Positions 16,155-25,675 are shown, counted from the stretch's first letter. The stretch: 64,000 bases of DNA from JALYGJ01 sp963781705 (GCA_963781705.1 CAWAGP010000001.1:434001-498000); one strand, 5' to 3'. Notes: generated by a model not told the origin, from the sequence alone. A program made the numbers and translations.

Positions 16155-19100
16155 CAGAACTCAACCACAATGCACAGCTTGCCGCGGATCGTCTCCCAGC
16201 GCATCTGGTGAGCAGCCAGGCCGCTCAACTCGAGGCCGCGCGCGGCGGTCTTGCCGAGTTTCGATGCGCTTGGCTCGGCGCCCTGCTTATAGGCCTCGAC
16301 GGTCTCCGGATTGATGATGCCGTGGATCACCAGCTGGCCGCCCGGGCCCGCCTTGAGCGCGCGCAGGCCCTCGCCCAGGAGCAGTGCGCCGCTGCCTCCC
16401 GGCAGGCTGCGGCGATAGATGTCGGTCAGCTTGTACGCGTTGCCCTCGACCTCGATGCGCACCACGGCGGTCGGATCCTGGCGCGACCTGACCGTCGTGG
16501 CGATGCCGTCGTCCTCGATGGTCACGCCGCCGGGGATCGACTCGGCCGGAGCTGACCCGGCGATGGCCGGCGCGTTCTTCGTTTGCCCCTGCGACACGGT
16601 GCGCGCGGAGTTCCCGCCACCCTCGTCCTCGCGCAGGTTGAGCGTTGCGGTGCGGGTGGCGGCCGATGGACCGCCGGCCGGGATCGGCGCGGGCTGGCCG
16701 GTGGCGGCCGTCTCGCCACCTACTGCGAGCGGTTGCGGCTGGCCCGTGGCGGCCGTCGCCCCGCCGCCGGCGAGTGGCATGGGAGCCCCTGCCGGCCCGG
16801 CCGGCGCTGACGCCGCGCCGGCGGCCTGTGGTGGGCGAATGGCACCCCTATTCACCCCGTCTGCATAGAGCTGGTTGAGCCGGTAGAGCACGCCCGAGAC
16901 AGCCTTGTCGCCGACTAGCGGCCGGATCTTGGTGACGAACGCGGCCGGATCGTCGTGCAACGCCGCCACGTGTTCGGCAAGCTCTGGCGTCCAGCGGCCC
17001 GGCATGAAGCTCGTCTTGCCCGGGATGATCGCTCGCCGCCCTGTGCTGGTGAACGAGAGCTCCTGATCGATGGGGATCAGGCTCTTGAACGAGCCTTCTG
17101 GTCCGACCTCGATCATGTAGTTGCCGAGGTTGTTCACGCGGTCGACATTGTTGACGAGATAGTCGAGCGCCTGGATGCCCGACAGGGCTTCGGCGAACTC
17201 CGGTGTCTGCTGCAGCGCCTCGAACGCCTTCGCGTCGCGGGCGGCGAACTTGTCCAGGCCCATGACTTCGCCACCCGGCCCCGAATCGACCCACTTGGTC
17301 AGCGATCCCTTGCGCCCGTTGATCTCGACGAGGCTAACCTCGGGCGTGCCCACGCCCAGCTCACCGGCGCTGATGGCCGCGGCGTGCGCTCGTTCAGCGT
17401 AGTGGCCGGCCACGACACCGCGCTGCTCTGCGTACCACACCGGCGGTTCGCCACCGATGGGCTTGAAGAGGTACTTCTGACCCGTCGTCACGTTGACCAT
17501 GACAACGGACTCGGATGAGCCACCGCCTGGCTTGCCGATCGGCTTCATCACCCCGCGCTTGATCGGCGTGAACATGTTGCCCACGCCGACGCCCTCCTTG
17601 AGCACCGCATCGGGCGTGGCGACCTCCCGGCTGTTGACTTTCGGGATGCCGCGGCCGATGGCTGCACCGACCGGCTCCTCGGGCAGGTCCGAGTGGGAAG
17701 CGCGGCCCATCCACGTCTCTTCTTGGGTGCTCGGGCCAGAGCTGGTACCGGCCGCCGTCGGTTCTGACGTCCGCCCTGTCGTACTGCCGCTGGTGGTCTC
17801 GCCAGCTGGTGCGGCTGGGGCGGCTTCGCCGGTCGGTGCCGCCGGTACGGTCGGCTCCTGCGTGGAGCCCGCATTGGCCGATTCGCCCTCACCCAGTGCC
17901 GGCCGGGTCCCGGCAGACGTCTCCTCGCCGCCGGCGCCCTTCTGCGCCATCTTGGCACCGGCGAAGGAGCCCACGAAGCCACTGACCGTGCCGGAAAGCG
18001 CGTCCTGATGCGTGAGCTTGGCTGTGGTGTAACCGATCGCGGCGCCAACTCCGCCCTGGGCGAGCGGCGTCTTGGCGAACGCACCGGCCTCGCCGGCGAC
18101 AGTGCCAAGAGCGCCGGTCAGCGCGCCTGCGTATGGGTTGCCACCGGTGGCCAGCGACTGGCCGGTGCCAACGACAGTCGAGGCGATGCCCTTCGCCAGC
18201 ACGGCCGTGCTCCCTTCGGCACCCGGTGCCAACACGCCTGCCAGCTTGTTCGTGATTCCAGGTCCGGCGGCGCTTGCGCCAAGAGCGGCACCCGCGCCGG
18301 TCCGGTGGGCAATCAGACCCGGGTCCATCTCTGTCCCGTAAAGCTCGTGGGCCACAACCTGACGGCCGGTCTCGGCAACCAGGGCGCCACCGCCGCCGGC
18401 GGCGGTGGCGGTGCCGGCCACGGTCGCGACCCCGTATCCCGCCGCCACCGCCTCGGTGCCCACGGCCGGCATCAATGCTGCGAGCGTGACCTGGATGACC
18501 GTCATCGTCGTCGACAGGCGCGAGTAGCCCTTGTCCAGGTCTCGGTCGTAATCGCCGACGTCCTTGGCCACCTGCTCGAAGGTGGCCTTCTGGTTGAGGG
18601 TGGCCTGGAACGCTTCCAGGTACTTGCCTTCGTCGGCGAGCTTGTAGACGATCTCGTCGCGAACCCGTATCGCGCTGTTCTTGAAGTGCTCCGGATTACC
18701 GGGGTCATCGGCTCCGCCCCAGCCGCCCAATACATGGAGCTTGAAGGCCGAGTTGGCGCGCTTGATCGAGTCGTACTCCATCCACACTTCGACCATCGCC
18801 TTGACGATCTGGGCCATGTAATCCTTGACCTGCTTCTGCGCCGTCGCACGCAGGGTTTCGGCCTCATCGTTGCGGATGCGGACCACGGTCTTGCCGCTGG
18901 TGATGATCGACTCCCCCGGCGCGTAGGGCGAGGGCGTGATGTGGTGCTCGATTATGTCGAGGGCGTGCTTCATGTCCTCGGTCGCGCGGCCCTCCTTGAG
19001 CATCGCCACGACCTCGGGGGCGGCCGTCTTCTCGATCGTCTGTTGCGCCTTAATTCGCTCGGGGCTGCGCTCCTCTCTCAGTGCGACGAGCGCGGTTTCG

Positions 19101-20209
19101 CGGTGGACCATCGCCCTGTGAGCCGCAAGTTCCTGGCGGATGTGCTCCAGCTTCTGGTTCAACTCGGCGAAGGTCACCTTCTTGGTGATCTGGGCTGGGT
19201 CGTCTTCGAATTCCTGTGCGCCCAGGTGAGAACCCTGCTCCCAGATGTGGCGCAGGTCGGGCTCGATGGCCTCCCATGTGATCTCAGCCCGAAAGGCCGA
19301 ATTCGGCGCCTCACTGCGCGCCAGGATGAGCGACCGGCGCATCGCCGCCAGGATCGTTGCGTGTCGCCCGACGACCTTGCCGAAGTCCACTTTCTCGAGC
19401 GCCGCGCGCACCCGCGCGTTGTCTTCCAAGACGCGCTTCGGGACGGTCGCGTCCTTCCTGCCCTCGACCTCCTCGCGCTGCGTACCGGGAGTCTGTTCGC
19501 CCACCCGCTCGAACTCGTAGATCAGGCTGAGCATGGCCTGCATGGCGTCCTGTTCGTCGCCCATCAACTCGGTCGCGATCTGCTCGTGCGTCTTGTGAGT
19601 GCGGACGTAGTCCCTTTCCAGCAGGTCGATGTCGTCGGCGACCGATGCCGCTGCTTCTGAGCTGAGACCTAATCGTCGCGCCTCGGCGAGCGCGCTCCTC
19701 AGCTTGGCGGCCAGCGGTCGCCAGCGAGCAGCCGCGCGCTGGTGGGCTCGGCGCTGGGCGCCGCGTGCCTCCACGAGGACTTCTCGAACGCTGGTCAGCA
19801 ACGCGCGGTGGGCTGCGGTCAGGCCATGCCCGAAGGCCACTGCGTCCAGTCCCGCGCCCTCCCGATTGATCGCGGCCCCGACGAGCTCCTGGAAGCCGCC
19901 GAAGAGGTCGGCGTATGACCGAAATGGTGTCGCATGAGCAGCGCCGGAGTGCGATGGCGCGTGCGCGCCGCTGCCAGTCTGATTCGGCGCGCGCTGGAAG
20001 CCGACGCGAGTGGCCGAATCTGGATCGCGCAGCGCACCCGCCACGGCACGGTTGCCGGCCGTCCGCTGGAGCCACTTCAGACGACCAGAGTTGCTGCGCG
20101 CCATGCCCAGCGCAGCAACGGGATCGGCCTCCTCGACAGCGGTCGCTGACGAGTAGGCTCCAGACTCCTGATCGCGCTGCTGTTCGACCCGATCGGGACC
20201 TTCAGCCAT
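16154..20209 (-). CDS. Large CIS cargo/effector with PI3/4-kinase-like domain
   Basis: The 1351-residue protein has five visible parts. (1) Residues about 46-60 carry W-L-Q-R-T-A-G-N-R-A-V, the LQRxAGNxAV motif common at the N-termini of CIS-linked DUF4157 proteins and cargo. (2) Residues 100-560 are helical and charged. (3) About 565-760 is a Gly/Ala-rich hydrophobic stretch, perhaps membrane-inserting. (4) About 905-1120 resembles a PI3/4-kinase or HipA-type fold: Y-L-F-K-P (K916), D-Y-L-V-N-N-V-D-R-x(5)-N and P-I-D-Q-E-L-S-F. (5) After an Ala/Pro/Gly linker, about 1240-1351 is a second compact domain with P-G-G-S-G-A-L-L-L. The start overlaps the end of the AAA+ gene (ATGGCTGA). The kinase-like call rests on motif order only. 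Confidence 0.7.
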   Translation of the reverse strand: MAEGPDRVEQQRDQESGAYSSATAVEEADPVAALGMARSNSGRLKWLQRTAGNRAVAGALRDPDSATRVGFQRAPNQTGSGAHAPSHSGAAHATPFRSYADLFGGFQELVGAAINREGAGLDAVAFGHGLTAAHRALLTSVREVLVEARGAQRRAHQRAAARWRPLAAKLRSALAEARRLGLSSEAAASVADDIDLLERDYVRTHKTHEQIATELMGDEQDAMQAMLSLIYEFERVGEQTPGTQREEVEGRKDATVPKRVLEDNARVRAALEKVDFGKVVGRHATILAAMRRSLILARSEAPNSAFRAEITWEAIEPDLRHIWEQGSHLGAQEFEDDPAQITKKVTFAELNQKLEHIRQELAAHRAMVHRETALVALREERSPERIKAQQTIEKTAAPEVVAMLKEGRATEDMKHALDIIEHHITPSPYAPGESIITSGKTVVRIRNDEAETLRATAQKQVKDYMAQIVKAMVEVWMEYDSIKRANSAFKLHVLGGWGGADDPGNPEHFKNSAIRVRDEIVYKLADEGKYLEAFQATLNQKATFEQVAKDVGDYDRDLDKGYSRLSTTMTVIQVTLAALMPAVGTEAVAAGYGVATVAGTATAAGGGGALVAETGRQVVAHELYGTEMDPGLIAHRTGAGAALGASAAGPGITNKLAGVLAPGAEGSTAVLAKGIASTVVGTGQSLATGGNPYAGALTGALGTVAGEAGAFAKTPLAQGGVGAAIGYTTAKLTHQDALSGTVSGFVGSFAGAKMAQKGAGGEETSAGTRPALGEGESANAGSTQEPTVPAAPTGEAAPAAPAGETTSGSTTGRTSEPTAAGTSSGPSTQEETWMGRASHSDLPEEPVGAAIGRGIPKVNSREVATPDAVLKEGVGVGNMFTPIKRGVMKPIGKPGGGSSESVVMVNVTTGQKYLFKPIGGEPPVWYAEQRGVVAGHYAERAHAAAISAGELGVGTPEVSLVEINGRKGSLTKWVDSGPGGEVMGLDKFAARDAKAFEALQQTPEFAEALSGIQALDYLVNNVDRVNNLGNYMIEVGPEGSFKSLIPIDQELSFTSTGRRAIIPGKTSFMPGRWTPELAEHVAALHDDPAAFVTKIRPLVGDKAVSGVLYRLNQLYADGVNRGAIRPPQAAGAASAPAGPAGAPMPLAGGGATAATGQPQPLAVGGETAATGQPAPIPAGGPSAATRTATLNLREDEGGGNSARTVSQGQTKNAPAIAGSAPAESIPGGVTIEDDGIATTVRSRQDPTAVVRIEVEGNAYKLTDIYRRSLPGGSGALLLGEGLRALKAGPGGQLVIHGIINPETVEAYKQGAEPSASKLGKTAARGLELSGLAAHQMRWETIRGKLCIVVEF

Positions 20210-22304
20210 CGCGCGCCGCCGCTCCCAGCAAGTCGATGTACGCGCCGAATTCGGCTTCCACCGTCAGCCGCCCCAGCTTGCGATACTCGCGATCGGTCGC
20301 GCGCACCAGGTCGGCCATCGTCACCGGCCGGTCTGCCTCGGCGGCGAAGTAGGCGGCCGTTACGCAGATGTTGCGGATGTTGCCGCCGCACAGCCGAAAG
20401 CGGTCGGACATGAAGCGCAGGTCAAGGTCGGCCGACTGGGGTACCTCGGGCGGCAGGTGCAGCCGCCAGAGTGCGAAACGGTCATCCTCCTCGGGCATCG
20501 GGAAATCGACGATCACGTCGATGCGCCGTGTGAAGGCATCGTCGAGGTTGGCCCGCAGGTTGGTCGTGAGCACGGCCATGCCGTCGAAACGCTCCATTCG
20601 CTGGAGCAGGTAAGCCACCTCCACGTTGGCGTAGCGATCGCGGGCGTCGCGAACCTCTGAGCGCTTGCCGAAGATCGCGTCGGCTTCGTCGAACAGCAAT
20701 ACGCCGTTCACTCGATCCGCCTCGGCGAAGATGCGGTCGAGGTTCTTCTCCGTTTCGCCGATGTACTTGTCGACGACGGTCGAGAGGTCGATCACGTACA
20801 GGTCGAGGCCCAGCTCGCTGGCGATGACCTCGGCCGAGAGGGTCTTGCCGGTACCCGAGTCGCCGGCGAACAGAGCGGTGATGCCGCGACCGCGCAGCGC
20901 GCGCCCGCCGATGCCCCACTCGTCGAGTACCCGCTCACGGTGGCGGGCGCGCGCGGCCAACTCGCGCAACTGAGCGCGGACCTCCGGCGGCAGGACCAGC
21001 TGATCCCAGGTCGCGCTCGGCTCGATGCGATGCGCCAGTCGTTCCAGACCGGCGGCGTTCTGTGCGCGCGCGGCCGCCTGGACGTCCGCGGCCCGCACCT
21101 CCCGGCCGCTGGCGCGGGCGGCCAACCTAGTCGCCTCTGCCACCCGGCTGACCTGCATCGGCGTCAGGCGGAAGGCCAGCGTCGAGCGCATCACCGCTGG
21201 ATCGGGCGCATGGCCGTTGAGCGCGCTGGCCCACTGCGCGGCACGCTCGGCCGGCGTGGCCGGCGGGACGTCGAGCAGCAACGGGATGGCGCGCGACCAG
21301 CCCGGGTCCCACGGTCGCGATCCGCTGAGCACGACCGGGCACTCGGCGTCGGCGAGGTGCTCGATCACATCCGTGGAGCGTTCGAGCAGCGCGTCCACGT
21401 GAATGCCCACCAGGGCCAGTCCGCGCAGGCGGGCCTCGCGTACCACAAGTGCTGTCATTGCCCGCGCATCGCCCGCGGCCGCGATCCCGGCAAGGTCGAC
21501 GACGATGAACTCGCGGCCGCGCCGGGCAACCGCCGAAGCCGCCACCCAGCCGGCGGACGTGCCCGGCGGTTCGCGCAGGTAGATCGGGCTGATGTCCGCT
21601 GCAAGCGCCCCGTCGAGCTCGAGCCACGGCCCCGCGGGTGCGGCGGGCAGGTCGACCAGCAGGGCGGCCAGGTCGGGCGCGAAGGACTCGTCGCCGAGCA
21701 GGTGCGCCGACACGCGGTCCGGAACGCGCAACGCACGGGTCAGGACCGGGCGGTCACCATCCTCGACCACCAGCAGACCGGCGGTCACCAACGGCGCGGA
21801 CGGTCCCAGCCGAGCGCGCCCAGACGCGCTCGATGGATCAATGCCGCACAGCTCGAGGCAAAGACCCACGCTCGCCCTGCGGCGTGTGACGTCGTCGTGC
21901 AAGTAGCCGTACAGGCGCTCGAAGCGCTGGTCGACGTCAGGCGCAAGGGCGACGAGCAGGATGTCGACATCGGTCAAGTCGAGACCGAACACCCGCCGCA
22001 GGCGGCGCATGCGCAACACGTGCCCGGCTGCCTCCCAGGTGTCGGCGAGCTGTTCGATCGAGTCGGACATCTCCTCGAAGCCCGGCTGCCAGAGCGACGC
22101 GCGCCGGCGCGCGAGCAACTCGTCAACGGCCGGTTCGGAAATGTACAGGCCACGGAAGCGGTCGTCGGGATTCGGGTCGACCGAGCGCCTGCGCGCGACG
22201 GCCGACTCCACCCGGGCGACCAGCAGGTCGAGCCGCGCTGTCAGGTGATCCAGCGAGCGATCCGTGGGCTCCGCAGAGCTGTCGCCCGCTGCGCGGCGGT
22301 TCAC
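20202..22304 (-). CDS. CIS-associated AAA+ ATPase (Afp15/Pvc15-like)
   Basis: This 700-residue protein has a long N-terminal region and a C-terminal AAA+ module. Walker A is G-D-S-G-T-G-K-T at about 481-488, Walker B is L-L-F-D-E-A-D-A with DE at 539-540, followed by sensor-1 T-T-N-L-R-A-N-L-D and R-R-I-D. Region 80-440 fits the winged-helix and degenerate ATPase parts seen in CIS ATPases. This ATPase is a core gene of extracellular and cytoplasmic CIS and is thought to help assembly or cargo loading. The ATG overlaps the cap gene stop by 4 bp, and its own stop overlaps the effector start, so cap, ATPase, effector and small gene form one operon. Confidence 0.9.
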   Translation of the reverse strand: MNRRAAGDSSAEPTDRSLDHLTARLDLLVARVESAVARRRSVDPNPDDRFRGLYISEPAVDELLARRRASLWQPGFEEMSDSIEQLADTWEAAGHVLRMRRLRRVFGLDLTDVDILLVALAPDVDQRFERLYGYLHDDVTRRRASVGLCLELCGIDPSSASGRARLGPSAPLVTAGLLVVEDGDRPVLTRALRVPDRVSAHLLGDESFAPDLAALLVDLPAAPAGPWLELDGALAADISPIYLREPPGTSAGWVAASAVARRGREFIVVDLAGIAAAGDARAMTALVVREARLRGLALVGIHVDALLERSTDVIEHLADAECPVVLSGSRPWDPGWSRAIPLLLDVPPATPAERAAQWASALNGHAPDPAVMRSTLAFRLTPMQVSRVAEATRLAARASGREVRAADVQAAARAQNAAGLERLAHRIEPSATWDQLVLPPEVRAQLRELAARARHRERVLDEWGIGGRALRGRGITALFAGDSGTGKTLSAEVIASELGLDLYVIDLSTVVDKYIGETEKNLDRIFAEADRVNGVLLFDEADAIFGKRSEVRDARDRYANVEVAYLLQRMERFDGMAVLTTNLRANLDDAFTRRIDVIVDFPMPEEDDRFALWRLHLPPEVPQSADLDLRFMSDRFRLCGGNIRNICVTAAYFAAEADRPVTMADLVRATDREYRKLGRLTVEAEFGAYIDLLGAAARDG

Positions 22305-23059
22305 GACCGCGGCAGCGCGCGGACCCTGATGCGCCGACCCGATTGCTCGGCCGTGCCGGCGACGAGCGTTTCGTCGGCGACGCCCGCCGGCGCGCCTTCG
22401 GAGGCCGCGGCCGCGGGTGGACGCTTGACGCCGCCGTCGGTCGCCCCCCGCTTGCGCAAGCTGCCGCCCGCGTCTGAGGCAGGCTCGCTTGTCGGCATCA
22501 AGCGCAGGCGCGGCTCCTCCAGCACTGGCGGGCCGGCGGCGAGCGTGCGGTCGATGTTCATCGGCGCGGTTACGACCAGGTCGAGCGAAGGCTTCAACTC
22601 GCCGCCCATCGCCGACCAGGTGTCGGCGATCGAGCGATCCTCGAGCGGCGGCAGGGCGACGGTGATGAGCACGGGCACCTCCTCGCCCGACAGCGAGCCG
22701 GCCAGCAGTTCGGGCGGCAGGTACTCGTGGCGCACGAAACAGGCCAGCAACGACGAGAGCAGGCGGTGCTCATCCTCGGGCCGTTGCGTCCACGCGGTGA
22801 CCAGGTATGACAACCGGTAGCGGCGCGGCGGAAGCTGGCGGCCGGTCACCCGGCCATGCTCGTCACGCACGTCCTCCCAGGCGGTCTGCCGCCGGGTGGT
22901 GTCCTCGCGGATGTCGTACAGGTACATGTCGACCAGCGGCGCGTTGCGCCGCGCGACCCACTCCTTGGTGGGCGCGTCGAAGGCGACATCTACGCCCGAC
23001 CCGTTCAGGGCGTCACGGCGGACGAGGGCGCGCAGCGATTCGTCGACGTCATGAATCAT
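22301..23059 (-). CDS. Pvc16-like cap/terminator protein (DUF4255)
   Basis: From the ATG at 23059 the protein has 252 residues. GGAGG lies seven bases upstream and decides this start over a longer frame. The N-terminal 180 residues show M-I-H-D-V-D-E-S-L-R-A-L-V, then P-L-V-D-M-Y-L-Y-D-I-R-E-D, then P-P-R-R-Y-R-L-S-Y-L-V-T-A-W-T, and a conserved H-R-L-L-S-S-L-L. This is the DUF4255 (Pvc16 N-terminal) pattern; in PVC and Afp particles this protein caps the distal end of the tube and sheath. The remaining tail is basic and Pro/Ala-rich. It is the first gene of the minus operon and diverges from the sheath gene. Confidence 0.88.
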   Translation of the reverse strand: MIHDVDESLRALVRRDALNGSGVDVAFDAPTKEWVARRNAPLVDMYLYDIREDTTRRQTAWEDVRDEHGRVTGRQLPPRRYRLSYLVTAWTQRPEDEHRLLSSLLACFVRHEYLPPELLAGSLSGEEVPVLITVALPPLEDRSIADTWSAMGGELKPSLDLVVTAPMNIDRTLAAGPPVLEEPRLRLMPTSEPASDAGGSLRKRGATDGGVKRPPAAAASEGAPAGVADETLVAGTAEQSGRRIRVRALPRS

Positions 23060-23132
23060 CGCGCCTCCGAGGGTCCGCGCGCGCCAGTGCGGCGACAACC
23101 CGGCGCCGGGCAGTCATTCGCGCGTTGCGCCC

Positions 23133-23165
23133 TGCCCGATCGGGCACACCGCGGTTCCCCAACTG
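23133..23165 (+). promoter_or_regulatory. Shared CIS promoter element, copy B
   Basis: TGCCCGATCGGGCA at 23133-23146 is a perfect 14 bp palindrome, followed by CCGCGGTTCCCC. The second part recurs at 38389-38440 (CCGCGGTTCC). The site is about midway in the 186 bp gap between the divergent cap and sheath starts, so one factor could control both CIS operons. Confidence 0.6.
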
Positions 23166-23245
23166 TGGTCCGCGCAGACCTTGCCGCCGCTCAGGCGCAA
23201 TGCGAGCGTCGCACCGTCCGCTCTGCAGCCGGAGGCAATTGCACT

Positions 23246-24772
23246 ATGCCGAACTATCTCTCGCCAGGTGTCTACGTCGAAGAGGTCGAGGCCGGCTCGC
23301 GGCCGATCGAGGGCGTGGGCACGGCGACTGCCGCCTTCGTTGGCCTGGCCGCCATGGGCCCGACCAACACGCCGACGCTGATCACCAACTGGGCTCAGTT
23401 TTCGAACACGTTCGGTGACTTCATGGAGGGCTCGTACCTGGCCCACGCCGTGTACGGCTACTTCCTCAACGGGGGCGGGGCGTGCTACATCGTGCGCATC
23501 GGCGGCGACGCGCCGATGTCGGCCGCGCGCGCCGAGTTGACGACGCAGAAAGACGACAAGCTGACCGGCTATCGGGTGACCGCGCTCGAGTCCGGCCCGA
23601 CGGGCAACCAGATCAGCGTCGAGGTGGCCGACGCGAGCGACGGCGGCGAGGACACGTTCAAGCTGACCGTCAGCGCAACCGGCCACGACAGCGAGGTCTA
23701 CGACAACGTCACCACCAAGCGCGGCAAGAGCAACGTGGTGACGATGGTCAAGGAGCAGTCCAAGCTCATCCAGATCGAGGAGATCGGCAGCGCCGGCGCG
23801 CTCGAGCGCGTACCCGCGCGCGGCAAGGTCAGCCTGGCCGGCGCCGATGGCGCCAAGCCGGTACGCCTGTCGCCGGAGGATTATGTCGGCGACACCGCCG
23901 ACCGGACCGGCTTCGGTGGCCTCGAGGCGGTCGACGTGGTAACGATGCTCGCCGTGCCCGATCTGATGGCCGTCTACCAGAATGGCATGATCGACCTCGA
24001 GGGCGTGCAGGCCGTCCAGCTGGCGATGATCGCGCACTGCGAACTGATGGGCGACCGGGTGGCCATCCTCGATGCGCCGCCAGGCCTCAATGCCCAGCAG
24101 GTGCGCGAGTGGCGGGTCGACAAGGCCGGCTACGACTCCAAGTACGCCACCCTCTACTGGCCGTGGATCAAGGTCTTCGATCCGGTCTCGTCACAGGGCA
24201 TCCTGGTGCCGCCGAGCGGACACATGGCTGGCATCTGGGCACGCAACGACGACACCCGTGGCGTGCACAAGGCACCCGCCAACGAGGTGATCCGTGGCGC
24301 ATTGGCGCTCGAGTTGCAGATCACCAAGGGTGAGCACGATCAGCTCAACCCGGCCGGCATCAACTGCATCCGCGCCTTCCCCGGCCGCGGTATCCGGGTC
24401 TGGGGCGCGCGCACGCTGTCGAGCGATCCGGCGTGGCGCTACCTGAGCGTGCGCCGTCTCTTCAACTACGTCGAGGAGTCGATCCTCGAGGGCACCCAGT
24501 GGGTCGTCTTCGAGCCCAACGACCTCAACCTGTGGCAGCGTGTCAAGCGCACGCTCAACGCGTTCCTTGTCCGGACGTGGCGCGACGGCGCGCTGTTCGG
24601 GGCGACGCCGGGCGAGGCGTTCTACGTCAAGTGCGACGCGGAGACCAACCCGTCGGAGGTCATCGACGCCGGCCAGCTCATCGTCGAGGTGGGCATCGCG
24701 CCGGTCAAGCCAGCCGAGTTCGTCGTCTTCCGGATCGCCCAGTTCTCGGGCGGCACGGCGCTGACCGAGTAG
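23246..24772 (+). CDS. CIS contractile sheath protein
   Basis: The 508 residues begin M-P-N-Y-L-S-P-G-V-Y-V-E-E-V, the hallmark N-terminus of phage-tail-like sheath proteins. The C-terminal half has the conserved core with I-N-C-I-R-A-F-P-G-R-G-I-R-V-W-G-A-R-T-L, Y-L-S-V-R-R-L-F-N-Y-V-E-E-S and a final L-I-V-E-V-G-I-A-P-V-K-P-A-E-F-V-V-F-R-I strand. In assembled particles this last strand links neighbouring sheath subunits. GGAGG at 23231-23235 supports the ATG. The gene opens the plus-strand structural operon, and only one sheath gene is present. Confidence 0.95.
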   Translation: MPNYLSPGVYVEEVEAGSRPIEGVGTATAAFVGLAAMGPTNTPTLITNWAQFSNTFGDFMEGSYLAHAVYGYFLNGGGACYIVRIGGDAPMSAARAELTTQKDDKLTGYRVTALESGPTGNQISVEVADASDGGEDTFKLTVSATGHDSEVYDNVTTKRGKSNVVTMVKEQSKLIQIEEIGSAGALERVPARGKVSLAGADGAKPVRLSPEDYVGDTADRTGFGGLEAVDVVTMLAVPDLMAVYQNGMIDLEGVQAVQLAMIAHCELMGDRVAILDAPPGLNAQQVREWRVDKAGYDSKYATLYWPWIKVFDPVSSQGILVPPSGHMAGIWARNDDTRGVHKAPANEVIRGALALELQITKGEHDQLNPAGINCIRAFPGRGIRVWGARTLSSDPAWRYLSVRRLFNYVEESILEGTQWVVFEPNDLNLWQRVKRTLNAFLVRTWRDGALFGATPGEAFYVKCDAETNPSEVIDAGQLIVEVGIAPVKPAEFVVFRIAQFSGGTALTE

Positions 24773-24787
24773 AGGAGGTAACGACCG

Positions 24788-25243
24788 ATGGCCAAGGGCC
24801 TGCCCAGTCTGCCCACCGACGCGCTCGCGTCATATACGTTCGCGATCGAGATCGACCGCACTGAGATCGCGCAGTTCTCAGAGGTGAGCGGACTTGCTTC
24901 TGAGGTCGACGTGATCGAGCTGAAGGAAAACACGCCCGACGGAAAGCTCGTGCACCACAAGGCGCCCGGCGCGGTCAAGCCTGCCACGCTGACCCTCAAG
25001 CGGGCCAAGAGCTCGTCCAAGACCCTGTGGGACTGGCACGAGGCGGCGATCCAGGGCAGGCTCGGCGATGCCCGCCGCAACGGCTCGGTCGTCATGAAGT
25101 CGTACGACGGCTCAGAGGTCGGGCGCTACAACTTCACCAACGCGTGGGTCTCGAAGATCAGCACGGGCACGCTCAAGGCGGGCTCGACCGAGGTGCTGAT
25201 GGAAGAGGTGTCGATCGTCACCGAGTCGATCGAACGGGTGTAG
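24788..25243 (+). CDS. CIS inner tube protein 1 (gp19-like)
   Basis: The 151 residues match the T4 gp19-type tube fold: Y-T-F-A-I-E-I-D-R, F-S-E-V-S-G-L, K-L-V-H-H-K-A-P-G, L-T-L-K-R-A and a final V-L-M-E-E-V-S-I-V-T-E-S-I-E-R-V. Stacked hexamers of this protein would line the sheath. A strong AGGAGG lies about ten bases before the ATG. A second tube paralogue is at 27617; CIS often use two tube types, one for the shaft and one for the baseplate junction. Confidence 0.92.
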   Translation: MAKGLPSLPTDALASYTFAIEIDRTEIAQFSEVSGLASEVDVIELKENTPDGKLVHHKAPGAVKPATLTLKRAKSSSKTLWDWHEAAIQGRLGDARRNGSVVMKSYDGSEVGRYNFTNAWVSKISTGTLKAGSTEVLMEEVSIVTESIERV

Positions 25244-25249
25244 CGAGCG

Positions 25250-25675
25250 ATGCTCAACGCGCCGAGCCTGCAGGACGCCGGGCGTGCCCTGGGCACGCAG
25301 GCTGAACTGCGGACGGAGTTCCCATTCATCCTGCCCCGCGGCTACGTCGACTCAAGCGGCACGGTTCATCGCGAGGGCGTAATGCGCCTGGCCACGGCCA
25401 AGGACGAGATCATCCCGCTGCGCGACCCGCGTGTGCGCGAGAACGAGGCGTACCTGACCGTCCTGCTCCTGTCGCGCGTGGTGACCCGGCTGGGCCGGGT
25501 GGGCGAGGTCCATCCCGGGATCATCGAGAACCTGTTCGCCTCGGACCTCGCCTTCCTCCAGGACCTCTACCGGCGCGTCAACCAGGAGGGCACCAGCCAG
25601 GCCGAGGTCACCTGCCCGGCGTGCAACCACGAGTTCACGGTCGAACTGGCAGGTGATCGCCTGGGGGGGTCCTGA
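25250..25675 (+). CDS. Conserved CIS assembly protein with C-terminal zinc knuckle
   Basis: The 141-residue protein has the core E-F-P-F-I-L-P-R-G-Y-V-D, H-R-E-G-V-M-R-L-A-T-A-K-D-E-I, L-L-S-R-V-V-T-R-L-G and F-A-S-D-L-A-F-L-Q-D-L-Y-R-R-V-N, then a CxxC pair (C-P-A-C-N-H-E-F). I recall close relatives annotated as phage tail assembly proteins in Streptomyces CIS loci. Position after the tube gene fits an assembly or adaptor role. The last codons read CTG GGG GGG TCC TGA, so a G7 run lies just before the stop and the next conserved protein is in the -1 frame. Confidence 0.8.
   Translation: MLNAPSLQDAGRALGTQAELRTEFPFILPRGYVDSSGTVHREGVMRLATAKDEIIPLRDPRVRENEAYLTVLLLSRVVTRLGRVGEVHPGIIENLFASDLAFLQDLYRRVNQEGTSQAEVTCPACNHEFTVELAGDRLGGS
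25663..25669 (+). promoter_or_regulatory. Candidate -1 frameshift heptamer (G GGG GGG)
   Basis: Seven G residues are phased as G_GGG_GGG with respect to the assembly-protein frame, two codons before its TGA. A -1 slip here would read GTC CTG ACG TAC and continue through the whole DUF6760-like peptide to the TAG at 25828-25830. A simple G-run counting error or a CTG start are the alternatives. Confidence 0.4.

Noticed and set aside
18008..19660. 550-codon plus-strand frame opposite the effector
   Set aside because: It mirrors the effector codons, shows no domain and has no ribosome site; the minus-strand gene has clear motifs.
20940..22820. 626-codon plus-strand frame opposite the AAA+ ATPase
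   Set aside because: The AAA+ motifs on the minus strand settle the coding strand.
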